A stretch of DNA of 64,000 bases from Flavilitoribacter nigricans DSM 23189 = NBRC 102662 (GTDB lineage Bacteria; Bacteroidota; Bacteroidia; Chitinophagales; Saprospiraceae), in contig NZ_PDUD01000010.1 of NCBI RefSeq assembly GCF_002646595.1, forward strand, positions 1 to 64,000, given 5' to 3'. The position numbers and the translations under genes are program-made. The notes beneath the pieces were generated by a model that saw only the letters and a list, made by a program, of their open reading frames with translations, ran no database searches and was not told the origin of the DNA. Below, one piece after another: positions 17,420-26,392 of the stretch (within the stretch, counting starts at the first letter, position 1; every line of letters begins with the position of its first letter).

Positions 17420-17435
17420 TACGAATTGTTTCGTA
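17420..17435. promoter_or_regulatory. Putative BlaI operator O1
   Basis: The sequence TACGAATTGTTTCGTA is a perfect 6-bp inverted repeat with a 4-bp centre. It lies 15 bp upstream of the blaI start codon and just downstream of the -7 box, so a bound repressor would cover the transcription start. Confidence 0.8.
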
Positions 17436-17438
17436 TTA

Positions 17439-17469
17439 CAAACGTAGGTTTAATTTTTCAGACAAGCAA
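17439..17469 (-). promoter_or_regulatory. blaI operon promoter (TTG-N20-TACGTTTG)
   Basis: Read on the minus strand, a TTG (17469-17467) is followed by 20 bp and then TACGTTTG (17446-17439), a full match to the Bacteroidota TAnnTTTG -7 element. The promoter is enclosed by the two operators. Confidence 0.75.
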
Positions 17470-17476
17470 GTTTTAA

Positions 17477-17492
17477 TACGAATTATTTCGTA
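17477..17492. promoter_or_regulatory. Putative BlaI operator O2
   Basis: The sequence TACGAATTATTTCGTA has the same 6-4-6 palindrome as O1, with only one base of the centre different. It is 57 bp from O1 (start to start), upstream of the blaI promoter and about 28 bp upstream of the -7 box of the divergent lipoprotein gene. Both promoters could thus be controlled. Confidence 0.8.
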
Positions 17493-17519
17493 ATTAAATC
17501 GGAGCTTGTATTTTATTAT

Positions 17520-17527
17520 TAGATTTG
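17520..17527 (+). promoter_or_regulatory. -7 promoter box of the divergent lipoprotein gene
   Basis: TAGATTTG matches TAnnTTTG and lies 64 bp before the chosen ATG at 17591. No good -33 TTG is at the usual distance. The box overlaps a possible upstream start at 17525, which argues for the start at 17591. Confidence 0.45.
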
Positions 17528-17590
17528 CCGGACAAACAGCAGAGGGAAAATTTTTCCTACCTTTATTCCTTTCCCCAAAAAAAGCAAAAC

Positions 17591-18559
17591 ATGCGTGCAC
17601 TAAAAATGCTTCTCGTTTACCTTTCGATCTCCCTGCTTGCTGCCTGCGGAGGCGAAACTTCCGGCGATACGGTTAACGGTGACGACCCAAACGGATCGGA
17701 TACCACCGGCATGACCGACACCAACGTGCCCTCCATGGAACTTCCCGCCAGCCACGATTGCACCATTAGCAATGAAGTGCTGGATGGAAATCAGTTATGG
17801 GTAAGGGAAGCCAATACGCTTATTGCCATCACGGCGGATTCCACCACATTTGATGATAATTTCGGCGCCAGTCACCGGGTACTGGAAATTTACAATACGG
17901 AAACCTGCGAACAAGTTGCCCGGGAGGTACTCCCGGTCAATGTCAGTCCGGATTTCCCCTATTTCCTGGCCGAGATCACCTATAATAACGAAAGTGACCT
18001 CGTAGGCATACGCGGTGCCCGCACCATATATATATACGATGTGGGTAACCAACGCCTGCTCCCGCCGCTGGAGCCGCAATACCTGAGTGCGCGGGCGTCC
18101 GAGGACGCTCAGAGCGGTAATATTCTCCGTTTGGAAGTGTGGGAAAATTATCTGATCGGATTTGCCGAAGACGAAGGCACCTTTGCCTTTGATCTGGATA
18201 ATGCGGATGCTCCCGCGGCCATTCTGCCCATCGCCGAATTCAAAACCACCGAAACGGAATACGTTCCTTTATTCGCTTTTTCATCCAGCGACGGTAAGGT
18301 GCAGCTAACGCTACCTGCCTACAACCGCAATACGGAGGAGTATTCCATCAATGCCCTCTACCCTACTCCGCAGGACATTAATACGACGATTGCCGCCAAC
18401 GCCCGGAATAATCGCTTTATTGTACTGCGTAAAACCGACGCGAACCGCTCGGCCGTCGCCATCGATATGCTCAACCGGGAATTGCTCAATCTACCGGCAG
18501 ATGTAGCTACCCAGCCCACCCAGCAGGTATTGCAGTGGGCCCGGGGACGGAATCAATAA
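17591..18559 (+). CDS. Hypothetical lipoprotein, possibly linked to the BlaI regulon
   Basis: 322 aa from the ATG at 17591, where MRALKMLL opens a lipoprotein signal (lipobox LLAAC, then GGETSG). The frame extends to 17525, but that would put 22 polar residues before the signal. The mature part begins with a Gly/Asp/Thr linker and then a beta-rich region without a motif I recognise. Phrases such as LVGIRGARTIYIYDVGNQRL and DNADAPAAILPIAEF recall beta-propeller blades, but this is weak. It is divergent from blaI and shares its operator region, so coregulation is plausible. Function unknown. Confidence 0.85.
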   Translation: MRALKMLLVYLSISLLAACGGETSGDTVNGDDPNGSDTTGMTDTNVPSMELPASHDCTISNEVLDGNQLWVREANTLIAITADSTTFDDNFGASHRVLEIYNTETCEQVAREVLPVNVSPDFPYFLAEITYNNESDLVGIRGARTIYIYDVGNQRLLPPLEPQYLSARASEDAQSGNILRLEVWENYLIGFAEDEGTFAFDLDNADAPAAILPIAEFKTTETEYVPLFAFSSSDGKVQLTLPAYNRNTEEYSINALYPTPQDINTTIAANARNNRFIVLRKTDANRSAVAIDMLNRELLNLPADVATQPTQQVLQWARGRNQ

Positions 18560-18565
18560 GGTATT

Positions 18566-18600
18566 CGTCAGCCGGTATTCGATCGGAATACCGGCTGACG
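18566..18600. terminator. Strong hairpin between convergent genes
   Basis: A perfect 15-bp stem, CGTCAGCCGGTATTC, with the loop GATCG and its full complement. It sits 7 bp after the lipoprotein stop and 16 bp from the stop of the convergent M13 peptidase gene, so it can act on both strands. No U-tract is present on either side. Confidence 0.65.
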
Positions 18601-18615
18601 ATCAACCTACCTCAC

Positions 18616-20673
18616 CTACCAGATCTTCACCCGCAGGCTGTCCGGCCGGAAAAGCGGATCTCCATCCTCGATATCAAAAGCCTCGTAAAAAGCCGTCATG
18701 TTCGACACCGGCCCGATCGCCCGGTACATACCCGGTGAATGCGGATTGGTATTGATCAGCGTCTTCAGGGCATCATCGCGATATTTCCCGCGCCAGATGG
18801 TGCCCCAGGAAATAAAGAAGCGTTGTTCCGGTGTGAAGCCATCGATCAGACCGGGATCTCCGTGTTCTTCCAGGTGGCGCTGCAGACCGTCGTAAGCGAC
18901 GTTCAGTCCACCCAGATCACCGATATTTTCCCCCAGCGTAAAGGCGCCGTTGACATTCACGCCTTCCAGCGGTTCGTAGCCGCTGTATTGATCGACCAGC
19001 TTTTTGGCCCGGGCTTCAAAATTAGCGCGGTCCTCGTCGGTCCACCAGTTCTTCAGGTTACCTTCGGCGTCAAACCGGCTTCCCTGGTCGTCAAACCCGT
19101 GGGAGATCTCATGCCCGATCACGGCCCCTACCCCACCGTAGTTGACGGCGGCATCAGCTTTATAATTGTAGAAGGGCGGCTGCAGTATGGCGGCCGGAAA
19201 TACAATTTCATTAAATAGCGGATTGTAATAAGCGTTGACGATCTGGGGCGACATAAACCACTCGCTCTTATCTACGGGTTTCCCGATCTTGGCCAGATCC
19301 CGCTCCCAGTTCCAGCGCGTTGCGTTGATCATATTCCCCAGGTAGGAACCGCCTTCCGCCACACTCTGGATGTTGAGGTCCGAATAATCTTTCCATTCAT
19401 CCGGATAGGCGATCTTAACTTTGAAAGTACTCAGCTTTTCCAGGGCTTTTTCCTTCGTCGTTTCGCTCATCCAGTCCAGTTGCTTGATGCGTTCGCCGAA
19501 AGCGATCTTGATATTTTCGACCATTTCCTCTGCGGCCTGTTTGGCTTCCGGCGGAAAGTAAGCATCTACGTACAGTTTACCGATGGCTTCTCCGATCACC
19601 CCGTTGGCATTGTCGAGTACCCGTTCGGAGCGGTCACGCATTTGTTCCGTACCGCTCAGTTCCTTACCGTAAAAATCGAAATTGGCCTGGTCGATCTCCG
19701 TCGACAGATAAGGAGCCGCCTCTTTGAATTCCGTCCATTTTACGTAATCCTTCAGCGTTTCCACATCGGTATCGGTCATGACCTTACTCAGGGCATTAAA
19801 GTAATCCAGGTCCGAAACGATGATGGTATCCACCGATCCGGCACCGATACCTTCCAGGTAGGCATGCCAGTCGAAAGCCGGGCTCAGTTCGGCGATCTGA
19901 TCGATGGAGCGCGGATTATTGCTTCGCAGAGGATTTCGACTTTCCTCCTTGGTCATCCGGGCTTCCGCCAACTGGTATTCCAATTCGTAGATCTGCTCTG
20001 CCGCCCGGGCGGCCTTATCGGCATCATAGTCCAGGAATTGTAACATCCGCGCTACGTGATCGCGATATTTTTGCTGCAGCGCTTTGGATTCATCATCGCT
20101 TTTCATATAGTATTCCCGTTCGGGTAGTCCGAGGCTGCCGGCCCCCAGATAGGCCGCATTGCGGCTGCTGTTGTTGAGGTCCGAGAAGATGCCCATCCCA
20201 AACAGCGCATTGTGCTGCAGCGGAGCGGAAGCGATAAGGTAGGCAGAAAGATCCTCCTTATTTTTGATGGCATCGATCTGTTCCAGTTCGGAGCGTAGCG
20301 GCTCGATGCCCAGACCGTCCAGATGGGTCGTGTCCATGGCCGTCTGATAAAAATCAGCAGCTTTGGCCTGATCGGAACCCGGCGAGTAAGTATCTCCGGT
20401 CATGGCTCCCTTCAGTACGGTGAGGACCTGGTCGCTGGTCGCTTTCCGCAATTCGTTGAAGCTGCCCCAGCTCCCCCGGTCGGCCGGGATCTCGGTCGTT
20501 TCCAGCCATTGCCCGTTCACGAACTTAAAGAAATCCTGGGCGGGACTGACGGTCGTATCCATGTAGCTGATCTGCAGACCCGGAGTGGCCACTGCCTCCT
20601 CCGTGGGCGTCTCCGGCTGGCAGGCAGCCAGGAGTAAGATCGCGCCTAAAAACCATAAAGCTTGTTTGAACAT
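18616..20673 (-). CDS. M13 family (neprilysin-like) metallopeptidase lipoprotein
   Basis: 685 aa, the typical length for the family. A lipoprotein signal with lipobox LLAAC covers the first 18 residues. The zinc motif HEISH (in VIGHEISHGFDDQG) and the second motif ENIGDLGG, which supplies the third zinc ligand, are both intact. NAYYNP, a substrate-binding motif of M13 enzymes, is also present, and the protein ends in the conserved aromatic W. M13 enzymes cleave short peptides on the amino side of hydrophobic residues. It is probably anchored in the periplasm or at the surface and helps in peptide use. It is transcribed alone. Confidence 0.96.
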   Translation of the reverse strand: MFKQALWFLGAILLLAACQPETPTEEAVATPGLQISYMDTTVSPAQDFFKFVNGQWLETTEIPADRGSWGSFNELRKATSDQVLTVLKGAMTGDTYSPGSDQAKAADFYQTAMDTTHLDGLGIEPLRSELEQIDAIKNKEDLSAYLIASAPLQHNALFGMGIFSDLNNSSRNAAYLGAGSLGLPEREYYMKSDDESKALQQKYRDHVARMLQFLDYDADKAARAAEQIYELEYQLAEARMTKEESRNPLRSNNPRSIDQIAELSPAFDWHAYLEGIGAGSVDTIIVSDLDYFNALSKVMTDTDVETLKDYVKWTEFKEAAPYLSTEIDQANFDFYGKELSGTEQMRDRSERVLDNANGVIGEAIGKLYVDAYFPPEAKQAAEEMVENIKIAFGERIKQLDWMSETTKEKALEKLSTFKVKIAYPDEWKDYSDLNIQSVAEGGSYLGNMINATRWNWERDLAKIGKPVDKSEWFMSPQIVNAYYNPLFNEIVFPAAILQPPFYNYKADAAVNYGGVGAVIGHEISHGFDDQGSRFDAEGNLKNWWTDEDRANFEARAKKLVDQYSGYEPLEGVNVNGAFTLGENIGDLGGLNVAYDGLQRHLEEHGDPGLIDGFTPEQRFFISWGTIWRGKYRDDALKTLINTNPHSPGMYRAIGPVSNMTAFYEAFDIEDGDPLFRPDSLRVKIW

Positions 20674-20832
20674 AAACTAAAGATTGAGTGAAATATTGAT
20701 GTCTCAAGATAAACACTAAATTAGCAGATTCGCGCTACGCGCGGTCGACCAAACCCTTACTTCCGTAGAAAATGCAGTCGCATTGAACGGTTTTGCTTTA
20801 TTTTGAGCAAGCTGTTTCGCAATCATCTGCTT

Positions 20833-22305
20833 ATGTTTAGAAAATTACTTTCACTGGATATCCTTTCAAGGATCCGCTCTCCATTCTGGCAAAAAAGTAT
20901 CGGCATCAATGTTGTGCTGATCCTGCTGGCGCTTTACCTAATGCTGAATTTTCTGGCATTGGGTTTCTTCCTGGATAAATTTTTGATGCATTTTTATCCC
21001 GATGCGGACCCCATACAGGTGTTCAACCGCTTTTTCCTGTACTATCTGGTATACGACCTGATCATGCGTTTCTTTATGCAGAATATGCCGGTCACGTCCG
21101 TAAAATCCTTTATGCTCCTGCCGATCCGGCGGTCCCGGCTCGTTTATTACCTGCTGGCCAAGTCGTTTCCCAATTTTTTCAACCTGCTGCCCTTTTTATT
21201 CCTGGTGCCCTTTATGTTTAAGGCAGTCATTCCCAGTCTGGGTCTAGCCGCCTGGGCCTGGCTGGCGCTCTGCGGGTTGCTGGTCTTCATCAATCATTGC
21301 CTGGCCATCCTGCTGAAGCGATCATTCATGATCCGTCCGCTGGCGGCGATCGGACTTGTGGTGGGGATCCTGACGATCGCCTGGTTCGATTTTCAGGGCG
21401 TTTTACCCTTTTCGGAATCTTTTGGCCGCTGGATGGACTGGACCGCCCGGAATACCTGGGGGCTGTTATTGCCTCTGTCGGTATTCGTGACCCTGGTTTA
21501 TCTTTTATACCGCCTGTTCTACAGCAATATCTATCTGGATAAACTCATTCGCAGCGACAAAGAGGAGGCCAGTAATTCGGGAAGCCTTGACTGGCTGGGC
21601 CGCTTCGGCAAGATCGGCCGGCTGATCCAACTCGACCTGCAGCTTATCCGTCGCAACAAACGCCCGCGGGTAATGGCGACCATGAGTATTTTTTTCCTTT
21701 TGTATCCTCTGATCGTTCTACAGGACGGCCTGGAGAACAAGATGGGGATCGCCATTTTTGTCAGTGTATTCACTACGGGATTGTTCATGATCAATTACGG
21801 ACAGTTCATGCTGGCCTGGGAAAGCAGTTTTTTTGACTACCTACGCGTCCGCCAGATATCGATCAAGGAATACTTTGAAAGTAAATTCTACCTGTTCGGG
21901 CTATCCACCACCATCGTGCTGATCCTGAGTATGCTCTACGCCTTTGTGTATCCCATATTGCCACTTTTCTTTGTGGCCGGGGCACTTTTCAACATGGGCG
22001 TGTCCACCTTTATCCTGATGTTCACCTCTACTTATAATGTGCGCAAGATCGATCTGGGTAAAGGGGCATTTATGAACTGGGAAGGTGTAGGCGCCTCCCA
22101 ATTTCTGCTGATCCTTCCGATCATGGTGCTCCCGATGCTGATCTACTGGCTGTTTAGCTTATGGGCCGGGATGTACGGCGGCCTGGCGGCCATTTCTATT
22201 TTGGGCATCATTGGGATACTGCTAAAGGACCCGATCCTCGATGCCCTGGCCCGACAGTTCGAGCGCAGAAAATACATTATGACCAGCAGCTTTAAAAAAG
22301 ATTAA
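20833..22305 (+). CDS. DUF5687 family membrane protein, likely ABC transporter permease partner
   Basis: 490 aa from the ATG at 20833 (MFRKLLSLD); a TTG ten codons upstream is also in frame, but the family usually starts with a short MxxxLL stretch. About eleven hydrophobic segments span the protein, with a positively charged cytoplasmic loop near the middle (RRNKRPRVMATMS). The next gene, 5 bp downstream, is an ABC ATPase, the standard neighbour of DUF5687 proteins in Bacteroidota. The pair probably forms an exporter of unknown substrate. Confidence 0.88.
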   Translation: MFRKLLSLDILSRIRSPFWQKSIGINVVLILLALYLMLNFLALGFFLDKFLMHFYPDADPIQVFNRFFLYYLVYDLIMRFFMQNMPVTSVKSFMLLPIRRSRLVYYLLAKSFPNFFNLLPFLFLVPFMFKAVIPSLGLAAWAWLALCGLLVFINHCLAILLKRSFMIRPLAAIGLVVGILTIAWFDFQGVLPFSESFGRWMDWTARNTWGLLLPLSVFVTLVYLLYRLFYSNIYLDKLIRSDKEEASNSGSLDWLGRFGKIGRLIQLDLQLIRRNKRPRVMATMSIFFLLYPLIVLQDGLENKMGIAIFVSVFTTGLFMINYGQFMLAWESSFFDYLRVRQISIKEYFESKFYLFGLSTTIVLILSMLYAFVYPILPLFFVAGALFNMGVSTFILMFTSTYNVRKIDLGKGAFMNWEGVGASQFLLILPIMVLPMLIYWLFSLWAGMYGGLAAISILGIIGILLKDPILDALARQFERRKYIMTSSFKKD

Positions 22306-22310
22306 ATCGA

Positions 22311-23000
22311 ATGATACAGATCCATAATTTGAGTAAGGCCTACGGTGGCCACATCGTTTTACAGGTACCCGAGCTGGAGATCCCTACCGGGCAGAGTTTC
22401 GGCCTGGTCGGCAATAACGGTGCGGGTAAGACCACGCTGTTCAGTTTGTTGCTCGACCTGATACAACCCTACCAGGGAGAAGTAAGGATCAATGATATCC
22501 GGGTGAACGAGTCTTCCGAATGGAAAGACTTTACCGGTGCCTTTCTGGACGAAAGTTTCCTGATCGGTTTCCAGACGCCGGAAGAATATTTTGAATTTAC
22601 CGGCAGCCTTTTCGGTCTCAACCGCAGCGATGTTTTTCAATTTTTGGAGCGCTTCGAAGTCCTGTTCAACGGAGAGATCCTCGGCAAACGCAAGTACATC
22701 CGGGACCTGTCCAAAGGAAACCAGAAAAAAGTGGGGATCGCCGCCGCACTGCTCGGCTCACCCGAACTGGTGGTGCTGGATGAGCCCTTTGCCAATCTGG
22801 ACCCTACCTCCCAGATCCGGCTCAAGCAATTGATCCGCGAACTGGACGATCAGAAAACCGTACTCATCTCCAGTCACGACCTGATGCACGTCACGGAGGT
22901 CTGTGAGCGCATCGTTGTCCTGGAAAAAGGCGAGGTGATCAAAGATATTTTCACTCAGGAAGACACCTTGCAGGAACTGGAAGCCTATTTTTCCGTATAA
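22311..23000 (+). CDS. ABC transporter ATP-binding protein
   Basis: 229 aa, one nucleotide-binding domain. Walker A GNNGAGKT is at 34-41, the signature is LSKGNQKK (a common variant of LSGGQ), Walker B is LVVLDEP and the H-loop is SSHD. It starts 5 bp after the DUF5687 gene, so the two are translationally close and form one transporter. The substrate cannot be told from sequence. The next gene, a transglutaminase-like protein, follows 33 bp later and is probably in the same operon. Confidence 0.96.
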   Translation: MIQIHNLSKAYGGHIVLQVPELEIPTGQSFGLVGNNGAGKTTLFSLLLDLIQPYQGEVRINDIRVNESSEWKDFTGAFLDESFLIGFQTPEEYFEFTGSLFGLNRSDVFQFLERFEVLFNGEILGKRKYIRDLSKGNQKKVGIAAALLGSPELVVLDEPFANLDPTSQIRLKQLIRELDDQKTVLISSHDLMHVTEVCERIVVLEKGEVIKDIFTQEDTLQELEAYFSV

Positions 23001-23033
23001 CAGGCTTTCCGGTATTGATAAAACTAAACAGCC

Positions 23034-24254
23034 ATGTTCAAATTCCTGAAACGACTCTTCATGTTGTCACTGATCCTGATCATCTGTATTGGGATCTGGG
23101 GCCACCAGCAGGGACTGACCGTAGCCGATTACCAAGACTTTATTGCCGACTTCTACGAAAAGTACCTCAGGGAAGGATCGTCTTCCCAGGAGGAAGAAAC
23201 GCAGGAAATCGGGGAGCAGCAAGAAACAGCGCCCCGGAATGGGGATAGACCCGCCCCGGAATCTTCCGAATCCCTCCTCTCTCCGCCCCGCAATCCATTT
23301 CAACAAATAGATCGCCACGCCAGGAATTCTCCCCCGGCGGTGGAAACAACCGTAAGCACACTGGCCGCTTACCTCGAAGAAAAGACCACGACCGAGCTGG
23401 ATAAAGCGCGCTCGATTTACGTCTGGCTGACGGAAAATATCCGTTATGATGACGATGCTTATAACTCCAACACCTACGGTGATTACAGCGCCGAAAAAGT
23501 CCTTCGGTCCAGGCAGGCGGTATGTGAGGGATACAGTAATCTATTCCTGGCGCTCGGCCGGGAAATGGATCTCGAGATCGAAAAGATAACCGGCTATGCC
23601 AAGGGCTACGGGTATAAAGCCGGCACCCGGTTCAAAGTGGCCAACCACGCCTGGAACGCCGTAAAGATAGCTGGAGAATGGAGAATTTTTGACGCCACCT
23701 GGGGCACCGGGAACGGCTCGAACGTTCGCGGACGACTCGTCAGCAAGAAAGAATTCGACGATTACTGGTTCAATGTCGATCCCTATCAGGCCATTTTTAA
23801 TCACTTCCCCGAAGACCCTCAGTTCAGTTTTGTCCAGCCGGTGATCACCCTGGCTCAATACGAACGCCTGCCGTACCTGACGGCAGCCTATTTCAAACTC
23901 GGTTTCGACGGTGCAGCCATTTACCGGAAAGCGATTGTGGACCAGCAACTGCAATTCCCGGAAGTCTATTCTACCAAAACTTTTGTCAAAGTCCATTCGG
24001 CTCCCGAATACAAACTCCTGCCCCGGGACCAGACGATCGAATTTGACCTCTTCGTCCCGGAAGGGCTCAAGGTAGCGGCAATCGATGCGGCAAAAAACTG
24101 GAAATTCTTCGAAAGGAAAAACGGACGTTTCCGGCTGAATTATGTCCCACAGAAAAGAGGAGAGGTCAAAATCGGGGTGCAGCACAAAAACAGTGGAAAA
24201 TCCTTCGAAACGGTCTTGGTCTATCAGGTGGTCAACCGGCAGCAGAATTTCTGA
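23034..24254 (+). CDS. Transglutaminase-like (papain-fold) protein with N-terminal membrane anchor
   Basis: 406 aa. One hydrophobic segment (~8-23) anchors or exports the protein. A Ser/Glu/Pro-rich linker (~46-100) follows, then the transglutaminase-like core with the triad C164 (AVCEGYS), H205 (NHAWNAV) and D220 (FDATWG). This triad is complete, so an active thiol enzyme (cysteine protease or cross-linker) is likely. The C-terminal ~130 residues are beta-rich and resemble the extra domain often attached to these proteins. It follows the ABC ATPase by 33 bp and may act outside the inner membrane. Confidence 0.9.
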   Translation: MFKFLKRLFMLSLILIICIGIWGHQQGLTVADYQDFIADFYEKYLREGSSSQEEETQEIGEQQETAPRNGDRPAPESSESLLSPPRNPFQQIDRHARNSPPAVETTVSTLAAYLEEKTTTELDKARSIYVWLTENIRYDDDAYNSNTYGDYSAEKVLRSRQAVCEGYSNLFLALGREMDLEIEKITGYAKGYGYKAGTRFKVANHAWNAVKIAGEWRIFDATWGTGNGSNVRGRLVSKKEFDDYWFNVDPYQAIFNHFPEDPQFSFVQPVITLAQYERLPYLTAAYFKLGFDGAAIYRKAIVDQQLQFPEVYSTKTFVKVHSAPEYKLLPRDQTIEFDLFVPEGLKVAAIDAAKNWKFFERKNGRFRLNYVPQKRGEVKIGVQHKNSGKSFETVLVYQVVNRQQNF

Positions 24255-24324
24255 CGCACCGCCCATCACCACGGCTCTTTACAATCACCTTGAAATCAAA
24301 AAATTAAACATAAAAATTTATCTA

Positions 24325-24350
24325 CCCGGTAAATACTCCTGTTTACCGGG
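24325..24350 (+). terminator. Hairpin after the transglutaminase gene
   Basis: A perfect 9-bp stem, CCCGGTAAA/TTTACCGGG, with an 8-nt loop. It is 70 bp after the stop of the operon 20833-24254. No clear U-tract follows, so it is only a probable terminator. Confidence 0.45.
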
Positions 24351-24484
24351 CCCTACAGTCTGACCGTTTTCCATCCTCCCAACTCCCGATCCCGGCCGGA
24401 TCACCGGGACCAAAATCTTCCTTTTGGTGTCATTTTCCTTCCAATTTTGCTTAGCCGTTTTTTGCCCAACCCCTATAATTGCGC

Positions 24485-24745
24485 CGCTCGTCTGAATAGA
24501 CGGGCAATTGGGGCTCTATTGACGGTGACCCATTTTGGGTTGCCGTCGCTTAGTTCTGCTTTTAGATGAAAGGTCTAAAGGAGCCCCCCCTCCGCAGTGG
24601 GCCCCAATAACTTCAGTAAGTTGCCCGGGTTGAGTTCAGGGTTGGTGGTTTCCGGAATAATTTCCGAGACTATCTGATTTGCCCCTAATTAAAGAGCGCT
24701 TTTCGCATCAACCTACCATCAATTCGGCAACTTAACTGAAGTATG
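24485..24745 (+). ncRNA. Candidate structured RNA or leader
   Basis: This non-coding stretch is dense in stems. CGTC/GACG is at 24489-24502. A 12-bp stem with two G-U pairs is at 24521-24547 (GACGGTGACCCA, loop TTT). TTTAGA/TCTAAA is near 24561-24578. GGGGCTC (24510-24516) can close both as a three-way junction by pairing with GAGCCCC (24581-24587), or alternatively pair further with GGGCCCCAAT (24600-24609). AACTTCAGTAAGTTGCC (24609-24625) pairs with GGCAACTTAACTGAAGT (24726-24742). A TATAATTG promoter-like box lies just upstream (~24473-24480). No known RNA family was recognised. It could be an independent RNA or a leader of the gene at 24852. The direction is assumed. Confidence 0.35.
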
Positions 24746-24851
24746 GGTGGTATTCTCCTATTTTCCCGGAGCGCACTTCCGGTAACGCACGGTGCAATTT
24801 TCCGGGACCTCCCTTGTCTTTAGCCTACACGATACATTTTTCACAAACCAA

Positions 24852-25730
24852 ATGAACAACATGTCAAGATCAGTAAGCCTACTGACCACCCTATGGATGG
24901 TATGCACTTTCCTACAATGCACTATCCAGAAAGACCATCTCCAACTGCAAAGCCTGGCCGAAAGCGACCAAAAGGATCGAATAGAAAACAACCCGAGAAC
25001 GTCCGTCAATGACGTGCAGCGGCTGAAAGAAGTTTATCACTTACTGGATAGTCTGGAACTACGAACGGCCAATGATCATTTCCACGCAGCCATAGTTCTG
25101 CAGCACGGGGAAAAGCCGGAAGATTTTCTCAAAGCCAATGAGCTTGCCCAAAAGGCGGTCGCACTGGACCCCGATATGGCCGATGCCAAAACGCTGATCG
25201 CCCAATCGATGGATCGCTATCTGGTGAACACCAACCGCCCTCAGCACTACGGTACCCAGCGCACTACCCTGGGGGACCTGGATTACCTGCATCCGATCGA
25301 CACCACAGCGGTAACGGATGCGGAGCGCCGGGCGCTCGGAGTCTCTACTCTGGAAGAAAAATTGCAATATTTCAACAAGATGCACCGGCGGCAGGAAACG
25401 GATATCAGCGCCTATTATGTGACGGATTCGCTGTACCACGCCTACTATCCGGAAGTAAGGGCCGAACTCATCGGCACCTTCGACGAACTACTGGCCCGGA
25501 TCGAATATCCGGAGGAGGCACTCAAAAATGATATCAGCGGTAAAGTACTGGTGGAATACACCATTGACAAAGACGGGAGTACCAAAGACATCATGGTAGC
25601 CGACGGTATCGGTTACGGCTGTGACGAAGAAGCCAAAAGGATCATTTCCCTGGCCAGATACAAGAACTTTATGGGGCAGGATATTCAGCGGCGGACTCGT
25701 ATTCCCTTTGTGATCCAAGATCGGAAGTAG
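24852..25730 (+). CDS. TonB C-terminal domain protein (energy-transducer-like), exported
   Basis: 292 aa from the ATG at 24852 (MNNMSRSV), chosen because a hydrophobic segment (LLTTLWMVCTFLQC) follows directly; the frame is open to 24792. The Cys after this segment is not in a canonical lipobox, so lipid anchoring is uncertain. A helical middle part (~70-200) is TPR-like by eye (DDSLELR.., KANELAQKAVALDP). The last ~85 residues match the TonB C-terminal domain: YPEEALKNDISGKVLVEYTI and the later RTRIPFVIQ. The protein lacks the usual proline-rich spacer of true TonB, so it may be a periplasmic relative. It is a single gene. Confidence 0.83.
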   Translation: MNNMSRSVSLLTTLWMVCTFLQCTIQKDHLQLQSLAESDQKDRIENNPRTSVNDVQRLKEVYHLLDSLELRTANDHFHAAIVLQHGEKPEDFLKANELAQKAVALDPDMADAKTLIAQSMDRYLVNTNRPQHYGTQRTTLGDLDYLHPIDTTAVTDAERRALGVSTLEEKLQYFNKMHRRQETDISAYYVTDSLYHAYYPEVRAELIGTFDELLARIEYPEEALKNDISGKVLVEYTIDKDGSTKDIMVADGIGYGCDEEAKRIISLARYKNFMGQDIQRRTRIPFVIQDRK

Positions 25731-25753
25731 GCCGGTGACCGGGCGAATGATGC

Positions 25754-26392
25754 CTATAAAAAAGGATTGTTCGCCCGTTCGAAAGCTACCGTGGTTTTCG
25801 GACCGTGGCCGGGATACACCACCGTATCGTCCGGCAGCACCAGTATTTTATTCTTAATATTCCCGATCAGCGTATCGAAATCTCCGCCGGGCAGGTCCGT
25901 GCGGCCGATACTGCCGTAGAATAGCACATCACCGGCAATCAGGAAATTGGATTCGCGGCAGTAAAAGGAAATACTGGCCGGAGAATGACCGGGGGTGAAC
26001 AGCACCTCCAGTTTGGTCTCTCCGAACTCAATGATGTCCCCTTCTTCAATAAAATGGGTTGGCGCGGGTGAGAGCGGGGCCGGCGGCAGGCCGTACATCA
26101 TACAAACCTGGGGAACGGCTTCCAGTACCGGTAATTCACCGCGATGGATCTCCAGACCGAGGCCAAAATGCTCGGCGACGAACTTATTGCCAAAAACGTG
26201 GTCCAGATGACAGTGCGTGTTGATCAGCCGGACGGGCGTCAGGCCAAGCTTCTGAATAGTGCTTACGAGTTCTTCCTCTTCGTGGGTGCGGAAACATCCC
26301 GGGTCGAAGATGATGCATTCACCGGTATCATCGTAGACGATATACGTATTTTCCTGAAAATCATTAAAGGTCAATTTGACAACATTGGCCAT
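25754..26392 (-). CDS. MBL-fold metallo-hydrolase (glyoxalase II-like)
   Basis: 212 aa. The metallo-beta-lactamase fold ligands are present: THCHLDH (H60, H62, D64, H65), a later FTPGHSPAS histidine, AGDVLFYGSIGR and VYPGHGP. The overall length and the GDVLF...GRTDLPGGD pattern fit the glyoxalase II-like/YcbL group that hydrolyses thioesters, but the true substrate is unknown. The protein has no signal peptide, so it is cytoplasmic. It is convergent with the TonB-C gene, 23 bp from its stop. Confidence 0.93.
   Translation of the reverse strand: MANVVKLTFNDFQENTYIVYDDTGECIIFDPGCFRTHEEEELVSTIQKLGLTPVRLINTHCHLDHVFGNKFVAEHFGLGLEIHRGELPVLEAVPQVCMMYGLPPAPLSPAPTHFIEEGDIIEFGETKLEVLFTPGHSPASISFYCRESNFLIAGDVLFYGSIGRTDLPGGDFDTLIGNIKNKILVLPDDTVVYPGHGPKTTVAFERANNPFL

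Noticed and set aside
20803-20832. TTG start for the DUF5687 protein
   Set aside because: An ATG ten codons downstream fits the short family N-terminus better, though the TTG cannot be excluded.
24485-24610. tmRNA, 6S RNA, RNase P RNA or a known riboswitch
   Set aside because: None of the signature sequences of these RNAs (for example the RNase P GAGGAAAGTCC core or a tRNA-like end) was found; only structure is visible.
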